Shown: positions 43,005 to 49,670 of the stretch, in pieces
How positions within the stretch are numbered: position 1 is the first letter of the stretch
How the letters are laid out: the number at the start of each line of letters is the position of its first letter
Assembly (NCBI GenBank): GCA_017432895.1
Contig: JAFRIG010000011.1
Coordinates: 1 to 49,670 of the forward strand
Source of the DNA: Erysipelotrichaceae bacterium
Lineage (GTDB): Bacteria; Bacillota_I; Bacilli_A; Erysipelotrichales; Erysipelotrichaceae
DNA: 49,670 nucleotides
Direction of reading: 5' to 3'
The notes under the pieces: generated by a model
Told to the model about the DNA's origin: nothing
What the model saw: only the letters and a program-made list of their open reading frames with translations
The model's database searches: none
Made by a program: the position numbers and the translations under genes

Positions 43005-43018
43005 TTCCAACAACCTCC

Positions 43019-43462
43019 TTATTCCTTCGAATTTATGATCTCATAAAGCTCATCGATGCTTTGCGCATCTTTGAGAGCCTCGATAGTTCCTTTTTTCATC
43101 AGCCGCATGGCGACCTTCTGTATCTCCTCCATGTGGGATGTCTTATCTGTGCAGGCCAGGCACATGATCACATAGACCGGATCATTTACACTGCCAAATT
43201 CCACCCCTTCACTTAAATTGATCAAAGAAAGAGAATTGCGTTTTACAGCCTCACTGGGAGCACTGTGGGCCAGGGCAAAGCCCTTGGTGATAACCATGTA
43301 GGGACCCAGTTTAAGGACCGAATCGATCATCTCTTCGATATAGGCTTCTTCGATATCACCGTTGTCAACCAAAAGACTTCCGGCCTTGCGGATGCCATCT
43401 TTCCAGTCGCTTACTTCTAAACGGGCGGCGATAAGTTCTCTAGAAACCAGTTCCTCTTTCAT
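43019..43462 (-). CDS. PTS subunit IIA, mannitol/fructose/ascorbate type
   Basis: A 147-residue IIA protein (PTS_EIIA_2). The phosphohistidine lies in GFALAHSAPSEAV (His66), preceded by the conserved region ending KLGPYMVITKG. It is first in the IIA-IIB-IIC unit. Its regulator is not in the window; no PRD antiterminator or similar gene is adjacent. Confidence 0.9.
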   Translation of the reverse strand: MKEELVSRELIAARLEVSDWKDGIRKAGSLLVDNGDIEEAYIEEMIDSVLKLGPYMVITKGFALAHSAPSEAVKRNSLSLINLSEGVEFGSVNDPVYVIMCLACTDKTSHMEEIQKVAMRLMKKGTIEALKDAQSIDELYEIINSKE

Positions 43463-43501
43463 CTATGATCCATTATCCTTATAAAAGTACTATCTGTCTT
43501 T

Positions 43502-43531
43502 ATTATAAACGCATAAGCGGTACCGGTTCAA
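43502..43531 (-). promoter_or_regulatory. Promoter of the PTS operon, with a palindrome in the spacer
   Basis: TTGAAC (43526-43531), an 18-bp spacer and TATAAT (43502-43507) lie about 40 nt before the IIA ATG. The spacer holds the 8-bp palindrome CGGTACCG, a possible operator. Confidence 0.7.
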
Positions 43532-43545
43532 CTTTTATGCCAAAA

Positions 43546-43574
43546 TAAAAGATCCAGTCTTATCAGACCGGATC
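43546..43574 (-). terminator. Terminator of the M24 peptidase gene
   Basis: On the minus strand GATCCGGTCT pairs with AGACTGGATC (one G-U), followed by a T-rich tract. Confidence 0.82.
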
Positions 43575-43579
43575 ATCAT

Positions 43580-44737
43580 TTAAATTCCTATCTCAAACAG
43601 GTCCCGCGGAAACTCACTTAAAGACACAGCCCCGTCTTTTGTGACCATGACCATATCCTCGACCCGCATATAGCCCTCGTTGGGGAAAAACATCTTCGGT
43701 TCACTGCAGAAGATCATCCCCGGCTGCAAAACAAGATGTTCATCCGCCCGCATCCAGGGCAGTTCGTGGACCTCGCTGCCGATGTGGTGACCGTTTCCAC
43801 CACGCTCTTCCCGCTTGAAACGCAGATATTCGTAATAGCCGAGTTCCTCAGCCTTATCGCAGATATAACCATAGAGCTCCGAGAACTTCGTCACCCCCGG
43901 TCTGATCTTATCTATCATGTAACATTGGGCTTCCTGCAAAGCCTCATAGCCTTTTTTCACGAATTCCGGAGCCTTGCCATAATAGACTGTCCTTCCCCAG
44001 TCGGAACAGTAACCCTGATCCATATACCCGATATCAAAGGCCACCATCGTTCCCGGTACCAGTTTTCTTTCCGCTTCAAAGGGTTCGATGTTTTCGGCAT
44101 TCTTCGTATTACGGGTCTTGAAACCGCAGGTCGGCGGGAAAGACAGATCCTGAATGCCGTGGCTGAGGCCATAGTCGACGACCATCCGCTCGCATTCAAA
44201 CATCGTCATCCCCTCATACATGTGCTTAACCACATGCAGCATCGCCTCATCGGTAAACTTCGCCAGCTTATTCATGATGGCGATCTCTTTTTCATCCTTG
44301 ATCCTTCTTAGATCATCGAAGATGTTTTCGACCTTGATCGTCTCGATCTTTTCATCGACATTTTTCAAAGCATTTATTATCCACTTGTCGCAATCCCGGC
44401 CGATCCCGATCTTTCTTCCTTTTACGATGTGGCTGAGTTCATCTTCAAACTGATCAAGATAAGATACGACAACTTCATTTTTACTGATATCGAAATGGTC
44501 CTTCAAAGAAGGGATCGTCAGGATGGTCGTTTTTCCTTCCCCATCCATAAAGATCAGCGCTTCCGGGATGATCAAAGCCCCGGCTGTTTCTGCCATCTGG
44601 TTGAAACAGTTGCGCTGCCAGAGATATGAGCAACATTCCGCCAGATATTGAAAATCGGCACCCGAAGCGAAAAGCAGGCCGTCAAGTCCGTTTTCTCTCA
44701 GTTTGTTTAAGATCTTCTTTCTTCTTTCACTTTTCAT
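43580..44737 (-). CDS. M24-family metallopeptidase (Xaa-Pro peptidase-like)
   Basis: A 385-residue protein with a creatinase-like N-terminal domain and a pita-bread C-terminal domain. The metal ligands are all visible: the Asp pair in AFDIGYMDQGYCSDWGRT, His in GHHIGSEVHE, Glu in CSEPKMF and Glu in MRVEDMV. It probably cleaves N-terminal residues before proline. The ATG at 44737 has GGTG/AAGG upstream; the GTG frame from 44749 overlaps the preceding gene more. It is downstream of the nitroreductase gene. Confidence 0.88.
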   Translation of the reverse strand: MKSERRKKILNKLRENGLDGLLFASGADFQYLAECCSYLWQRNCFNQMAETAGALIIPEALIFMDGEGKTTILTIPSLKDHFDISKNEVVVSYLDQFEDELSHIVKGRKIGIGRDCDKWIINALKNVDEKIETIKVENIFDDLRRIKDEKEIAIMNKLAKFTDEAMLHVVKHMYEGMTMFECERMVVDYGLSHGIQDLSFPPTCGFKTRNTKNAENIEPFEAERKLVPGTMVAFDIGYMDQGYCSDWGRTVYYGKAPEFVKKGYEALQEAQCYMIDKIRPGVTKFSELYGYICDKAEELGYYEYLRFKREERGGNGHHIGSEVHELPWMRADEHLVLQPGMIFCSEPKMFFPNEGYMRVEDMVMVTKDGAVSLSEFPRDLFEIGI

Positions 44738-44742
44738 CCTTA

Positions 44743-45261
44743 TCACCACTTTTCAAAATGAACGCGGTCTTCTTCATAGAAACCTTTTCTTGTGGGTTGT
44801 TCATCAGGATAGCCCAGGGCGATGATCGAATGCGGAATGATATTATCAGGCAGATCAAAGAGTTTTTTCAGATTCTCCACCCTGTTTTCCTGCGGATAAG
44901 TGCCAAGCCACACCGAACCGATGCCCAAGGCATTGGCGGCCAGGATCAGATTCTCACAGGCGATCGCCCCATCGATGATCCAGTAATCAGGTGCTCCCTT
45001 AAAGGCTCTGTCAAGATCTCCCAGAACCAGGATGCCGGCGGCAGCTTTCTTTAGCGGCTGCGCCGGACGGCCATTGGCCTCCGCCATCTTCAGTAAAGTC
45101 TCTTCATCCCTGACCACGATGAAACTGTAGTCCCTGGCATTGACACAGCTTGGTCCCGACATGGCGGCTTCCAGGATCTTATGCAGATCTTCGTCCGTGA
45201 TCGGTTGGTCAGTATATCTTCTGATACTGCGACGATTCAAAATATTCTCTAATGCTTCCAT
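44743..45261 (-). CDS. Nitroreductase-family FMN oxidoreductase
   Basis: A 172-residue nitroreductase from the ATG at 45261 (AAAGGA upstream). It has the opening NRRSIRRYTDQPI, AAMSGPSCVNARDY, ENLILAANALGIGSVWLG and IIALGYPDE. It should bind FMN and use NAD(P)H; the substrate is not predictable. The extended frame to 45357 reads into the terminator of the upstream gene. It is 5 bp from the M24 gene. Confidence 0.9.
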   Translation of the reverse strand: MEALENILNRRSIRRYTDQPITDEDLHKILEAAMSGPSCVNARDYSFIVVRDEETLLKMAEANGRPAQPLKKAAAGILVLGDLDRAFKGAPDYWIIDGAIACENLILAANALGIGSVWLGTYPQENRVENLKKLFDLPDNIIPHSIIALGYPDEQPTRKGFYEEDRVHFEKW

Positions 45262-45269
45262 AGCTTTCC

Positions 45270-45306
45270 TTTCTAAAACAGGGTCCTTATTGTTAAGACC
45301 CTGTTT
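45270..45306 (-). terminator. Terminator of the XpaC-AAA unit
   Basis: AAACAGGGTC (45276-45285) pairs with GACCCTGTTT (45297-45306), followed on the minus strand by a short T-rich stretch. The loop contains the TAA stop codon of the AAA gene. Confidence 0.75.
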
Positions 45307-47308
45307 TTCCACCGAATTTGTTTTCTGTAAGATTGAAGTCGACCAGTTCCAGGACATTCATTTGCGCATCCGGATTGTCCAGTAGACGCTTGGACTGATT
45401 CAGGATGGCATCCTCGACCAGGTTTCTGGCCAGACGGCCGTTGCCCGAGTTGGGATCGTTGCGGCTTTGGATCAGCGTGAAGTAATCCTGCAGAGGTTTC
45501 AAAGCCTCTTCGGCGATCACGTAGTCCTTGCCTTTGGCGATCGACTTGCTTATAAGCATCAGCTCTTCCCCGGTATAATCGGAGAATTCAATGATATTGG
45601 CGAAACGCGATTTAAGACCACTGTTGGCCTCCAGGAATTCCTTCATTTCCTTGGTATAGCCCGCCAGGATGACGATCAGATCATCGCGATGATCTTCCAT
45701 CGCCTTGACCAGCGTATCGATGGCCTCCAGACCGAAGGAATCGTCCTTGCCCCTGTAAAGCGAATAGGCTTCATCGATGAACAGGACACCACCCAAAGCC
45801 GACTGAATGACCGACATCGTCAGCGGTGCGGTATGACCGACATACTTGCCGACCAGATCCGCCCTGGTGACTTCGACCAGCTGGCCCTGTTTTAAGATAC
45901 CGCAGGCCTTCATCATCCGCGATACGAGTCTGGCGATCGTTGTCTTGCCGGTACCGGGATTGCCCGTAAAGATCATGTGCTTGGAGATCTCGTTGGTCTT
46001 GAGACCCTTCTGCTTTCTGATCTGGTTGATCTTGATGAGATTTTCCAAGGAAAGCAGATAGTTCTTGACATCCTCGAGACCCACGACATCGTCGAGTTCC
46101 TTCTGTATCTCTTCTCTTTCCGCTCGGGAATCATCGATAATATCCAGATCCAGTGCGATCTGATCGAAGACCGCCTTGATCGTCTCATCATAGGATATCT
46201 TAACGCTTTCCACTTCGTCGTGTTTCAAAGCGATATCGACCATCTCGTTGTAGATCTTCTTGACACTGGGCGAAAGTGAATCAATGCCGTCGTTTGGCTC
46301 ATAGATCGACTTGAGATATTCCTTGATCGAATCATCGACTTCCAGCTTGATCTCCAGCTGATTGGCGCATCTGCTGACTAATGAATCCACCAGCTGATCG
46401 ATGATCCGAACCAGGGCTTCCTCATCCAGTTTCTTGGTCTGGACCTTGTCGTCGATCTTGTCGATAAAGGACTTGCCAAAGATATCCATTAGCTTGGTCG
46501 GATTCTTTTCAGACAAGAAGACCAGGACCTTGTCGTTGCCGTTGAGTTTGTCGATGATATCGCCCGACAGGGTATTGGTCGCTTCGACCAGCTGATTGTT
46601 TTTCAAGGTGTAACGCTTGCTTAAGACGCAATTTCCTTCCAATACCAGTTCCGCCAGCATCCTGTTGAATATCGGCGAAGCTTCTTCGAAGTTCTCGATC
46701 AGCACGATCGGATTCTTGCCGGTCAAAGCCACATAGATATCCTGTAAAAACAGGACTTCCTGCGAGCTGGACTGGTAGCGGGACATATCCAGTTCGATGA
46801 CCTCACTTGATACACTTAAACCGTATTTCTTAAGTAAGGTACCCATCGTATAGACCATCTGGTGACGGCCCGTACCGTTGGTACCGTAAAGGATGATACT
46901 GTTGCGGATCTTTTGGGGGTCGGAACCGACGACATAAGGCCTTCTGAAAGCTGTCGTAAAAGCTTTGCAGGCCTCATCCTCGCCGATGATGGTCTCGGAA
47001 AGATCCTTGTAGATATTCTCGAAGACTTCCTTGGAAGCCTTGCCTAAGACCACCGTCTCCGGAGTTTCGATCTTGATATTGAAATCTTTTTCGATATCCG
47101 ATTTCAGGCGCTTGAGATCCTCATCGGAATAATTGAACTTCTTGGTCATCTCTTCGATGTCCTTCTGGTTCTGCAAAAGGATCTGATTCAGTTCACTTTC
47201 CGTATCCTTGAGGACATCCATCGAATCATTGTAGATATTAGAAAAACTGCTTCTCCTTTTCGAGAAGAGTTCTTCCATCATTTTTTCTCTATCATCGTGT
47301 GCAGCCAT
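45293..47308 (-). CDS. Double AAA+ ATPase: degenerate ClpB-D2-like module plus active CbbX/SpoVK-like module
   Basis: A 671-residue cytoplasmic protein. Residues 1-90 are a coiled-coil-rich start. Residues 105-395 resemble a ClpB/ClpC D2 AAA+ module (IIGEDEACKAFTTAFRRP, IELDMSRYQ) with a spoiled P-loop, GTNGTGRH at 142-149, and IVLIENFEE for Walker B. Residues 400-650 are a CbbX-type AAA+ module with intact Walker A GNPGTGKTT (449-457), Walker B VLFIDEAYSL and pore-like GKYVGHT. CbbX and SpoVK relatives remodel protein complexes. It lies 1 nt behind the 170-residue gene, in an XpaC-like membrane-protein operon. Its target is unknown. Confidence 0.85.
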   Translation of the reverse strand: MAAHDDREKMMEELFSKRRSSFSNIYNDSMDVLKDTESELNQILLQNQKDIEEMTKKFNYSDEDLKRLKSDIEKDFNIKIETPETVVLGKASKEVFENIYKDLSETIIGEDEACKAFTTAFRRPYVVGSDPQKIRNSIILYGTNGTGRHQMVYTMGTLLKKYGLSVSSEVIELDMSRYQSSSQEVLFLQDIYVALTGKNPIVLIENFEEASPIFNRMLAELVLEGNCVLSKRYTLKNNQLVEATNTLSGDIIDKLNGNDKVLVFLSEKNPTKLMDIFGKSFIDKIDDKVQTKKLDEEALVRIIDQLVDSLVSRCANQLEIKLEVDDSIKEYLKSIYEPNDGIDSLSPSVKKIYNEMVDIALKHDEVESVKISYDETIKAVFDQIALDLDIIDDSRAEREEIQKELDDVVGLEDVKNYLLSLENLIKINQIRKQKGLKTNEISKHMIFTGNPGTGKTTIARLVSRMMKACGILKQGQLVEVTRADLVGKYVGHTAPLTMSVIQSALGGVLFIDEAYSLYRGKDDSFGLEAIDTLVKAMEDHRDDLIVILAGYTKEMKEFLEANSGLKSRFANIIEFSDYTGEELMLISKSIAKGKDYVIAEEALKPLQDYFTLIQSRNDPNSGNGRLARNLVEDAILNQSKRLLDNPDAQMNVLELVDFNLTENKFGGKTGS

Positions 47309-47309
47309 A

Positions 47310-47822
47310 TTACAACTTCTTTATCATCTCACTGCTGATCCTTTGCATCAGCAGTTCCTTGGAACGTTTCAGTGCTCTTAAAACATAAGCCAATCCGTCA
47401 TAGTAGCCCTTTTCATACAAAGCCGAATGGGAAACGGTCTTATTCAGTTCATCGTTGACCCTGGCCTCGATGACATAGAGATCCTTGCGGTTCTGATAGG
47501 CATCGCCATAGTATTTTTCCAAGGCATCCTTGTGTCCTTCGACATAGGCATTGACATTGCGACTTCCGTAGGAGACATTCTCAATGATGCAGCGGAAACA
47601 CTCGAAACGCGTATCATATTCGCCGATATTATCGGGAATGCGCGGACGGGAGATCGTCGTGGGATCGTTGACCTCGGCGTAGTTTGCATACTTGTTGGTC
47701 TCTTTCTTGACCTCTTCCTCTTCCTTAACCGAATCAAGCGTCGAGAAGATATCGTCGATATCCATCTTCTTCTGCTTCTCGACCTGTTCGACCAGTTTGA
47801 ACATATCGATCTTTTCAGCCAT
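47310..47822 (-). CDS. Unknown 170-residue cytoplasmic protein between XpaC-like and AAA+ genes
   Basis: A soluble, probably helical protein with an acidic first part (EEEEVKKETNKY) and a conserved-looking second half (FECFRCIIENVSYGS to the basic C-terminus). It has a Cys-x-x-x pattern but no recognisable motif. AAGGAGG lies before the ATG, and it overlaps the XpaC-like gene by one base. It could be an adaptor between the membrane protein and the ATPase (inference). No family recognised. Confidence 0.72.
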   Translation of the reverse strand: MAEKIDMFKLVEQVEKQKKMDIDDIFSTLDSVKEEEEVKKETNKYANYAEVNDPTTISRPRIPDNIGEYDTRFECFRCIIENVSYGSRNVNAYVEGHKDALEKYYGDAYQNRKDLYVIEARVNDELNKTVSHSALYEKGYYDGLAYVLRALKRSKELLMQRISSEMIKKL

Positions 47823-48781
47823 TATTTGACCTCCTTAAAGGGAGTTTCCACCAGCCCGTCCTGTTTTAACAGCGACTGCAAAGTATTGATATCCGCATTC
47901 AGATTCATGTAGTCGGACTCATGCAGGGAATTATAGATGGTCTTGAGTGCTTCATTGATGAGCTTGATCGTCTTGACAAGTTGGGTCTCACACTTTTTGA
48001 ATTCGTCGTTTTTGATCGCCGAATCCGACAGACGCTTGTAGTTCTCTAAGATATCCGTCAAAATCGGCAGATAGTATTCATAGAGCTTGTTTAGCTTGGG
48101 ATCGACCGTGCCATCTTCCCTATCAACGATATCGATCTGTTTCAAAAGTTCGCAAGTCTGATACAGGCCGTTGGTGACTTCTTCATTGGAAAGGCCCTTG
48201 TTGAGATTGTTGATCTTATCGATAAACTTCTCGGCATCCGAAAAACTCTCGGTCTTTTCTTTGACTTCGGTCTTCTTTTCTTCTTTGACCTTGCCGCCTT
48301 GTTTGGCAAGCTTGCTTAAAGCGGCAATGACTTTTTCATAGGCATCGGGATAATAGGCTTTGAATTCTTTCAGCTGACAGACTTTCTCACCCTTGTAGGA
48401 AATGTAGAGATTGTCTACCGTCGTATAGGTTCCGCTCTGCGTCGAGATGGAGATATCATCAAACAGGATCAGTGATACGTTGTTTTTGAAATACTCCGCC
48501 AGGACCTTATCGACTTGGGCATTCCGGCTGTTTTTGACATAGCTGGTCGACTTGTTGGAATGCACATTCGAGCTGCTGGTCTTGCGACCGTAGTTGTTCA
48601 TACCGGTCTCGCCAAACATCGCTCTGATGAATTTGAACATGCCATAGAACACTAAAGCCGTCAATAAGCCGGGGATCACAAGCCCGAAAATGATCATTCC
48701 GCCGCTTTCAAAAAAAGCATCCAGGATGGTCATGATGATTATAAATCCGAAAATTCCGATGCCGCCTCTTCTTCTTCTCAT
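47822..48781 (-). CDS. XpaC-like membrane protein (5-bromo-4-chloroindolyl phosphate hydrolysis family-like)
   Basis: A 319-residue protein with a basic start (MRRRRGG), two membrane helices (about 8-22 and 28-55), a Ser-rich linker and a middle segment of about 70 residues. The C-terminal helical domain runs over about 170-319. That part, with YLPILTDILENYKRL and a final DINTLQSLLKQDG, fits the XpaC family usually paired with TelA. TelA is absent here; an AAA+ ATPase follows instead. A TGA-TATAAT extended -10 ends 9 nt before the ATG with no ribosome site. Confidence 0.75.
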   Translation of the reverse strand: MRRRRGGIGIFGFIIIMTILDAFFESGGMIIFGLVIPGLLTALVFYGMFKFIRAMFGETGMNNYGRKTSSSNVHSNKSTSYVKNSRNAQVDKVLAEYFKNNVSLILFDDISISTQSGTYTTVDNLYISYKGEKVCQLKEFKAYYPDAYEKVIAALSKLAKQGGKVKEEKKTEVKEKTESFSDAEKFIDKINNLNKGLSNEEVTNGLYQTCELLKQIDIVDREDGTVDPKLNKLYEYYLPILTDILENYKRLSDSAIKNDEFKKCETQLVKTIKLINEALKTIYNSLHESDYMNLNADINTLQSLLKQDGLVETPFKEVK

Positions 48782-48790
48782 AACAGTAAT

Positions 48791-48799
48791 ATTATATCA
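48791..48799 (-). promoter_or_regulatory. Extended -10 of the XpaC-AAA operon
   Basis: TG-A-TATAAT on the minus strand ends 9 nt before the ATG at 48781. No convincing -35. The leader would be only a few bases. Confidence 0.5.
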
Positions 48800-48862
48800 T
48801 CATACAATTATTAAACGAGTGCTAAATAATATGAATATTCACATGGATTTCATATTTTTTTA

Positions 48863-48868
48863 TATAAT
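48863..48868 (+). promoter_or_regulatory. -10 of the divergent coiled-coil gene
   Basis: A perfect TATAAT stands 23 nt before the ATG, with AAAGGAGG in between. TTCACA (48838-48843) at 19 bp is a possible -35. Confidence 0.5.
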
Positions 48869-48891
48869 AAAGATAAAGGAGGTATTCTGAT

Positions 48892-49512
48892 ATGACAAAA
48901 TTTGAGGATACTGTAAGAGAAATGGAATCTCAGGTCGAAGATCTTGAAAAGGATCTTGCGGAAAAGGCCGACAAATTGGATGAGGCCAGCAAGGAAAAAG
49001 CCAAAGCTTTAGTTGAAAAGACTGAAGAAGCTATAAAGTCATCTATAGAAAAAGTCAGAGGCATCATCGACGATGTCCAGGAAGATGAAAAGCTTGATGA
49101 ATTCCTTGATAAAGTAAAAGCGAAATCAATGGAAGCTGTCGATTTCACCAAAGAGAAGGTCGCTGAACTCACCAACAAAGTCGACAAGGAAAACAAACTC
49201 GACAAGCTCGGTGAAGACATCATGGCCGAATTCGATAAGCTGAAGGAATCCGATGCTTTCAAGAAGACCGCTGATTTCCTCAGCGACATCTCCGCCAAAG
49301 TCAACGATTACTTCAACAAACCGGAAGTTCAGGATGCCATCAACAAGGCTAAGACCACGACGATCAACATCGCCGAAAAAGGTGTCGAAGGCTTAAAGAA
49401 GGCTCTGGAACCAAAAGAGGCTCCGGTCAAGGAAGCTCCTGTTGAGGAAGCTCCGGTCGAAGAAGCCTGCTGCTGTGAAGAAGCACCCGCAGAAGAAAAA
49501 CCTGAAGAATAA
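48892..49512 (+). CDS. Long amphipathic-helix protein with Ala-Pro-Glu repeats and a triple-cysteine tail
   Basis: A 206-residue, highly charged protein. Residues 1-165 form 11-mer-like amphipathic helices, resembling apolipoprotein or YtxH-type membrane- or protein-binding helices. The tail (about 170-206) holds the tandem EAPV-KEAPVEEA-type repeats, then CCC and a final EEAPAEE segment. There is no signal peptide or membrane span. AAAGGAGG before the ATG, a good -10 and a strong terminator suggest high expression. It faces the XpaC-AAA operon across 110 bp. Possible roles are membrane coating, stress protection or scaffolding (inference). Confidence 0.78.
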   Translation: MTKFEDTVREMESQVEDLEKDLAEKADKLDEASKEKAKALVEKTEEAIKSSIEKVRGIIDDVQEDEKLDEFLDKVKAKSMEAVDFTKEKVAELTNKVDKENKLDKLGEDIMAEFDKLKESDAFKKTADFLSDISAKVNDYFNKPEVQDAINKAKTTTINIAEKGVEGLKKALEPKEAPVKEAPVEEAPVEEACCCEEAPAEEKPEE

Positions 49513-49530
49513 TCAGATTCCATGAATTTC

Positions 49531-49588
49531 AAAGGGGCTGTAACGAAAGAGTAGATTCTGGTCACTCTTAAGGCGTTGCAGCCTTTTT
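49531..49588 (+). terminator. Two-part terminator of the coiled-coil gene
   Basis: An outer stem pairs GGCTGTAACG (49536-49545) with CGTTGCAGCC (49574-49583, one G-U). It encloses a small AAGAGT/ACTCTT stem and is followed by T5. Confidence 0.82.
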
Positions 49589-49590
49589 CT

Positions 49591-49629
49591 TATGACTGCA
49601 GATCTTTTATATACAATAAAACAGTCATA
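49591..49629. repeat. Inverted repeat near the window end
   Basis: TATGACTG (49591-49598) and CAGTCATA (49622-49629) are perfect 8-bp inverted arms with 23 bp between. There is no gene in the last 158 bp. It may be a second terminator or a regulatory site of a gene outside the window. Confidence 0.35.
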
Positions 49630-49670
49630 TCTGATCCGTATTGTCTGAATATGACAGAAAATACCCGGAT

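Noticed and set aside
40826..49630. GGTACC found near 40829 and in the PTS promoter as a shared operator
   Set aside because: Only six bases are shared and the flanks differ; chance is likely.
1..49670. CRISPR arrays, IS elements, prophage or integrative elements
   Set aside because: No regularly spaced repeats, transposase, integrase or att-like direct repeats beside the tRNA genes were seen.

Overview
The window reads as chromosome of a low-to-middle GC Bacillota, most likely an Erysipelotrichia-like, anaerobic, non-sporulating bacterium (inference). Signs are Firmicutes gene neighbourhoods (tmk-holB-ricT-rsmI; pth-mfd-rqcP with the sporulation genes that normally sit there missing), a T-box leader, strong AAGGAGG ribosome sites, a flavodiiron-rubredoxin fusion, and many ATGA-type overlaps. 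Most genes lie on the minus strand in short operons. There is no phage, IS element or CRISPR array.

Layout. 0.1-3.7 kb: a PfkB sugar kinase and leuS with a Leu T-box; leuS is broken by one in-frame TAG. 3.7-8.4 kb: a division/cell-wall operon ftsE-ftsX-M23 hydrolase-S41 protease. 8.4-12 kb (plus): darA, azlCD, a flavodiiron protein and acylphosphatase. 12-17.4 kb: RNA modification and translation (two tandem SpoU methyltransferases, the TrhP1/TrhP2 U32 pair, typA). 17.4-21.4 kb: tRNA-Leu(CAG), a 49-residue membrane peptide, an internally duplicated lipoprotein, a 5'-nucleotidase-like phosphoesterase and two HTH regulators. 21.4-28.4 kb: a flavin reductase with an unusual C-terminal domain, tRNA-Leu(GAG), mazG, rsmI, ricT, holB, tmk, unknown genes, nudF, and a PIN/Phd pair.

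28.4-33 kb: divIC and a MarR-controlled heterodimeric ABC exporter with a clear promoter/operator. 33-40 kb: rqcP, mfd, pth, an unknown membrane-anchored protein, tatD, mnmE. 40-41.3 kb (plus): a transaldolase-like aldolase and a double-DUF1508 protein. 41.3-43.5 kb: an ascorbate-type PTS (IIA-IIB-IIC). 43.5-45.3 kb: an M24 peptidase and a nitroreductase. 45.3-48.8 kb: a three-gene unit (XpaC-like membrane protein, unknown 170-residue protein, double AAA+ ATPase) facing a divergent coiled-coil protein; this is the best candidate for an undescribed system.

Other points: (1) several operon-leading genes have no Shine-Dalgarno and a -10-like box 6-10 nt before the ATG, suggesting leaderless mRNAs; (2) an XRE/S24 regulator has lost the residues needed for self-cleavage; (3) the PIN toxin-like protein has lost expected catalytic acids. 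Apart from the 221-bp leuS leader, no gap between genes exceeds about 160 bp. All calls come from reading the sequence; no database search was run.
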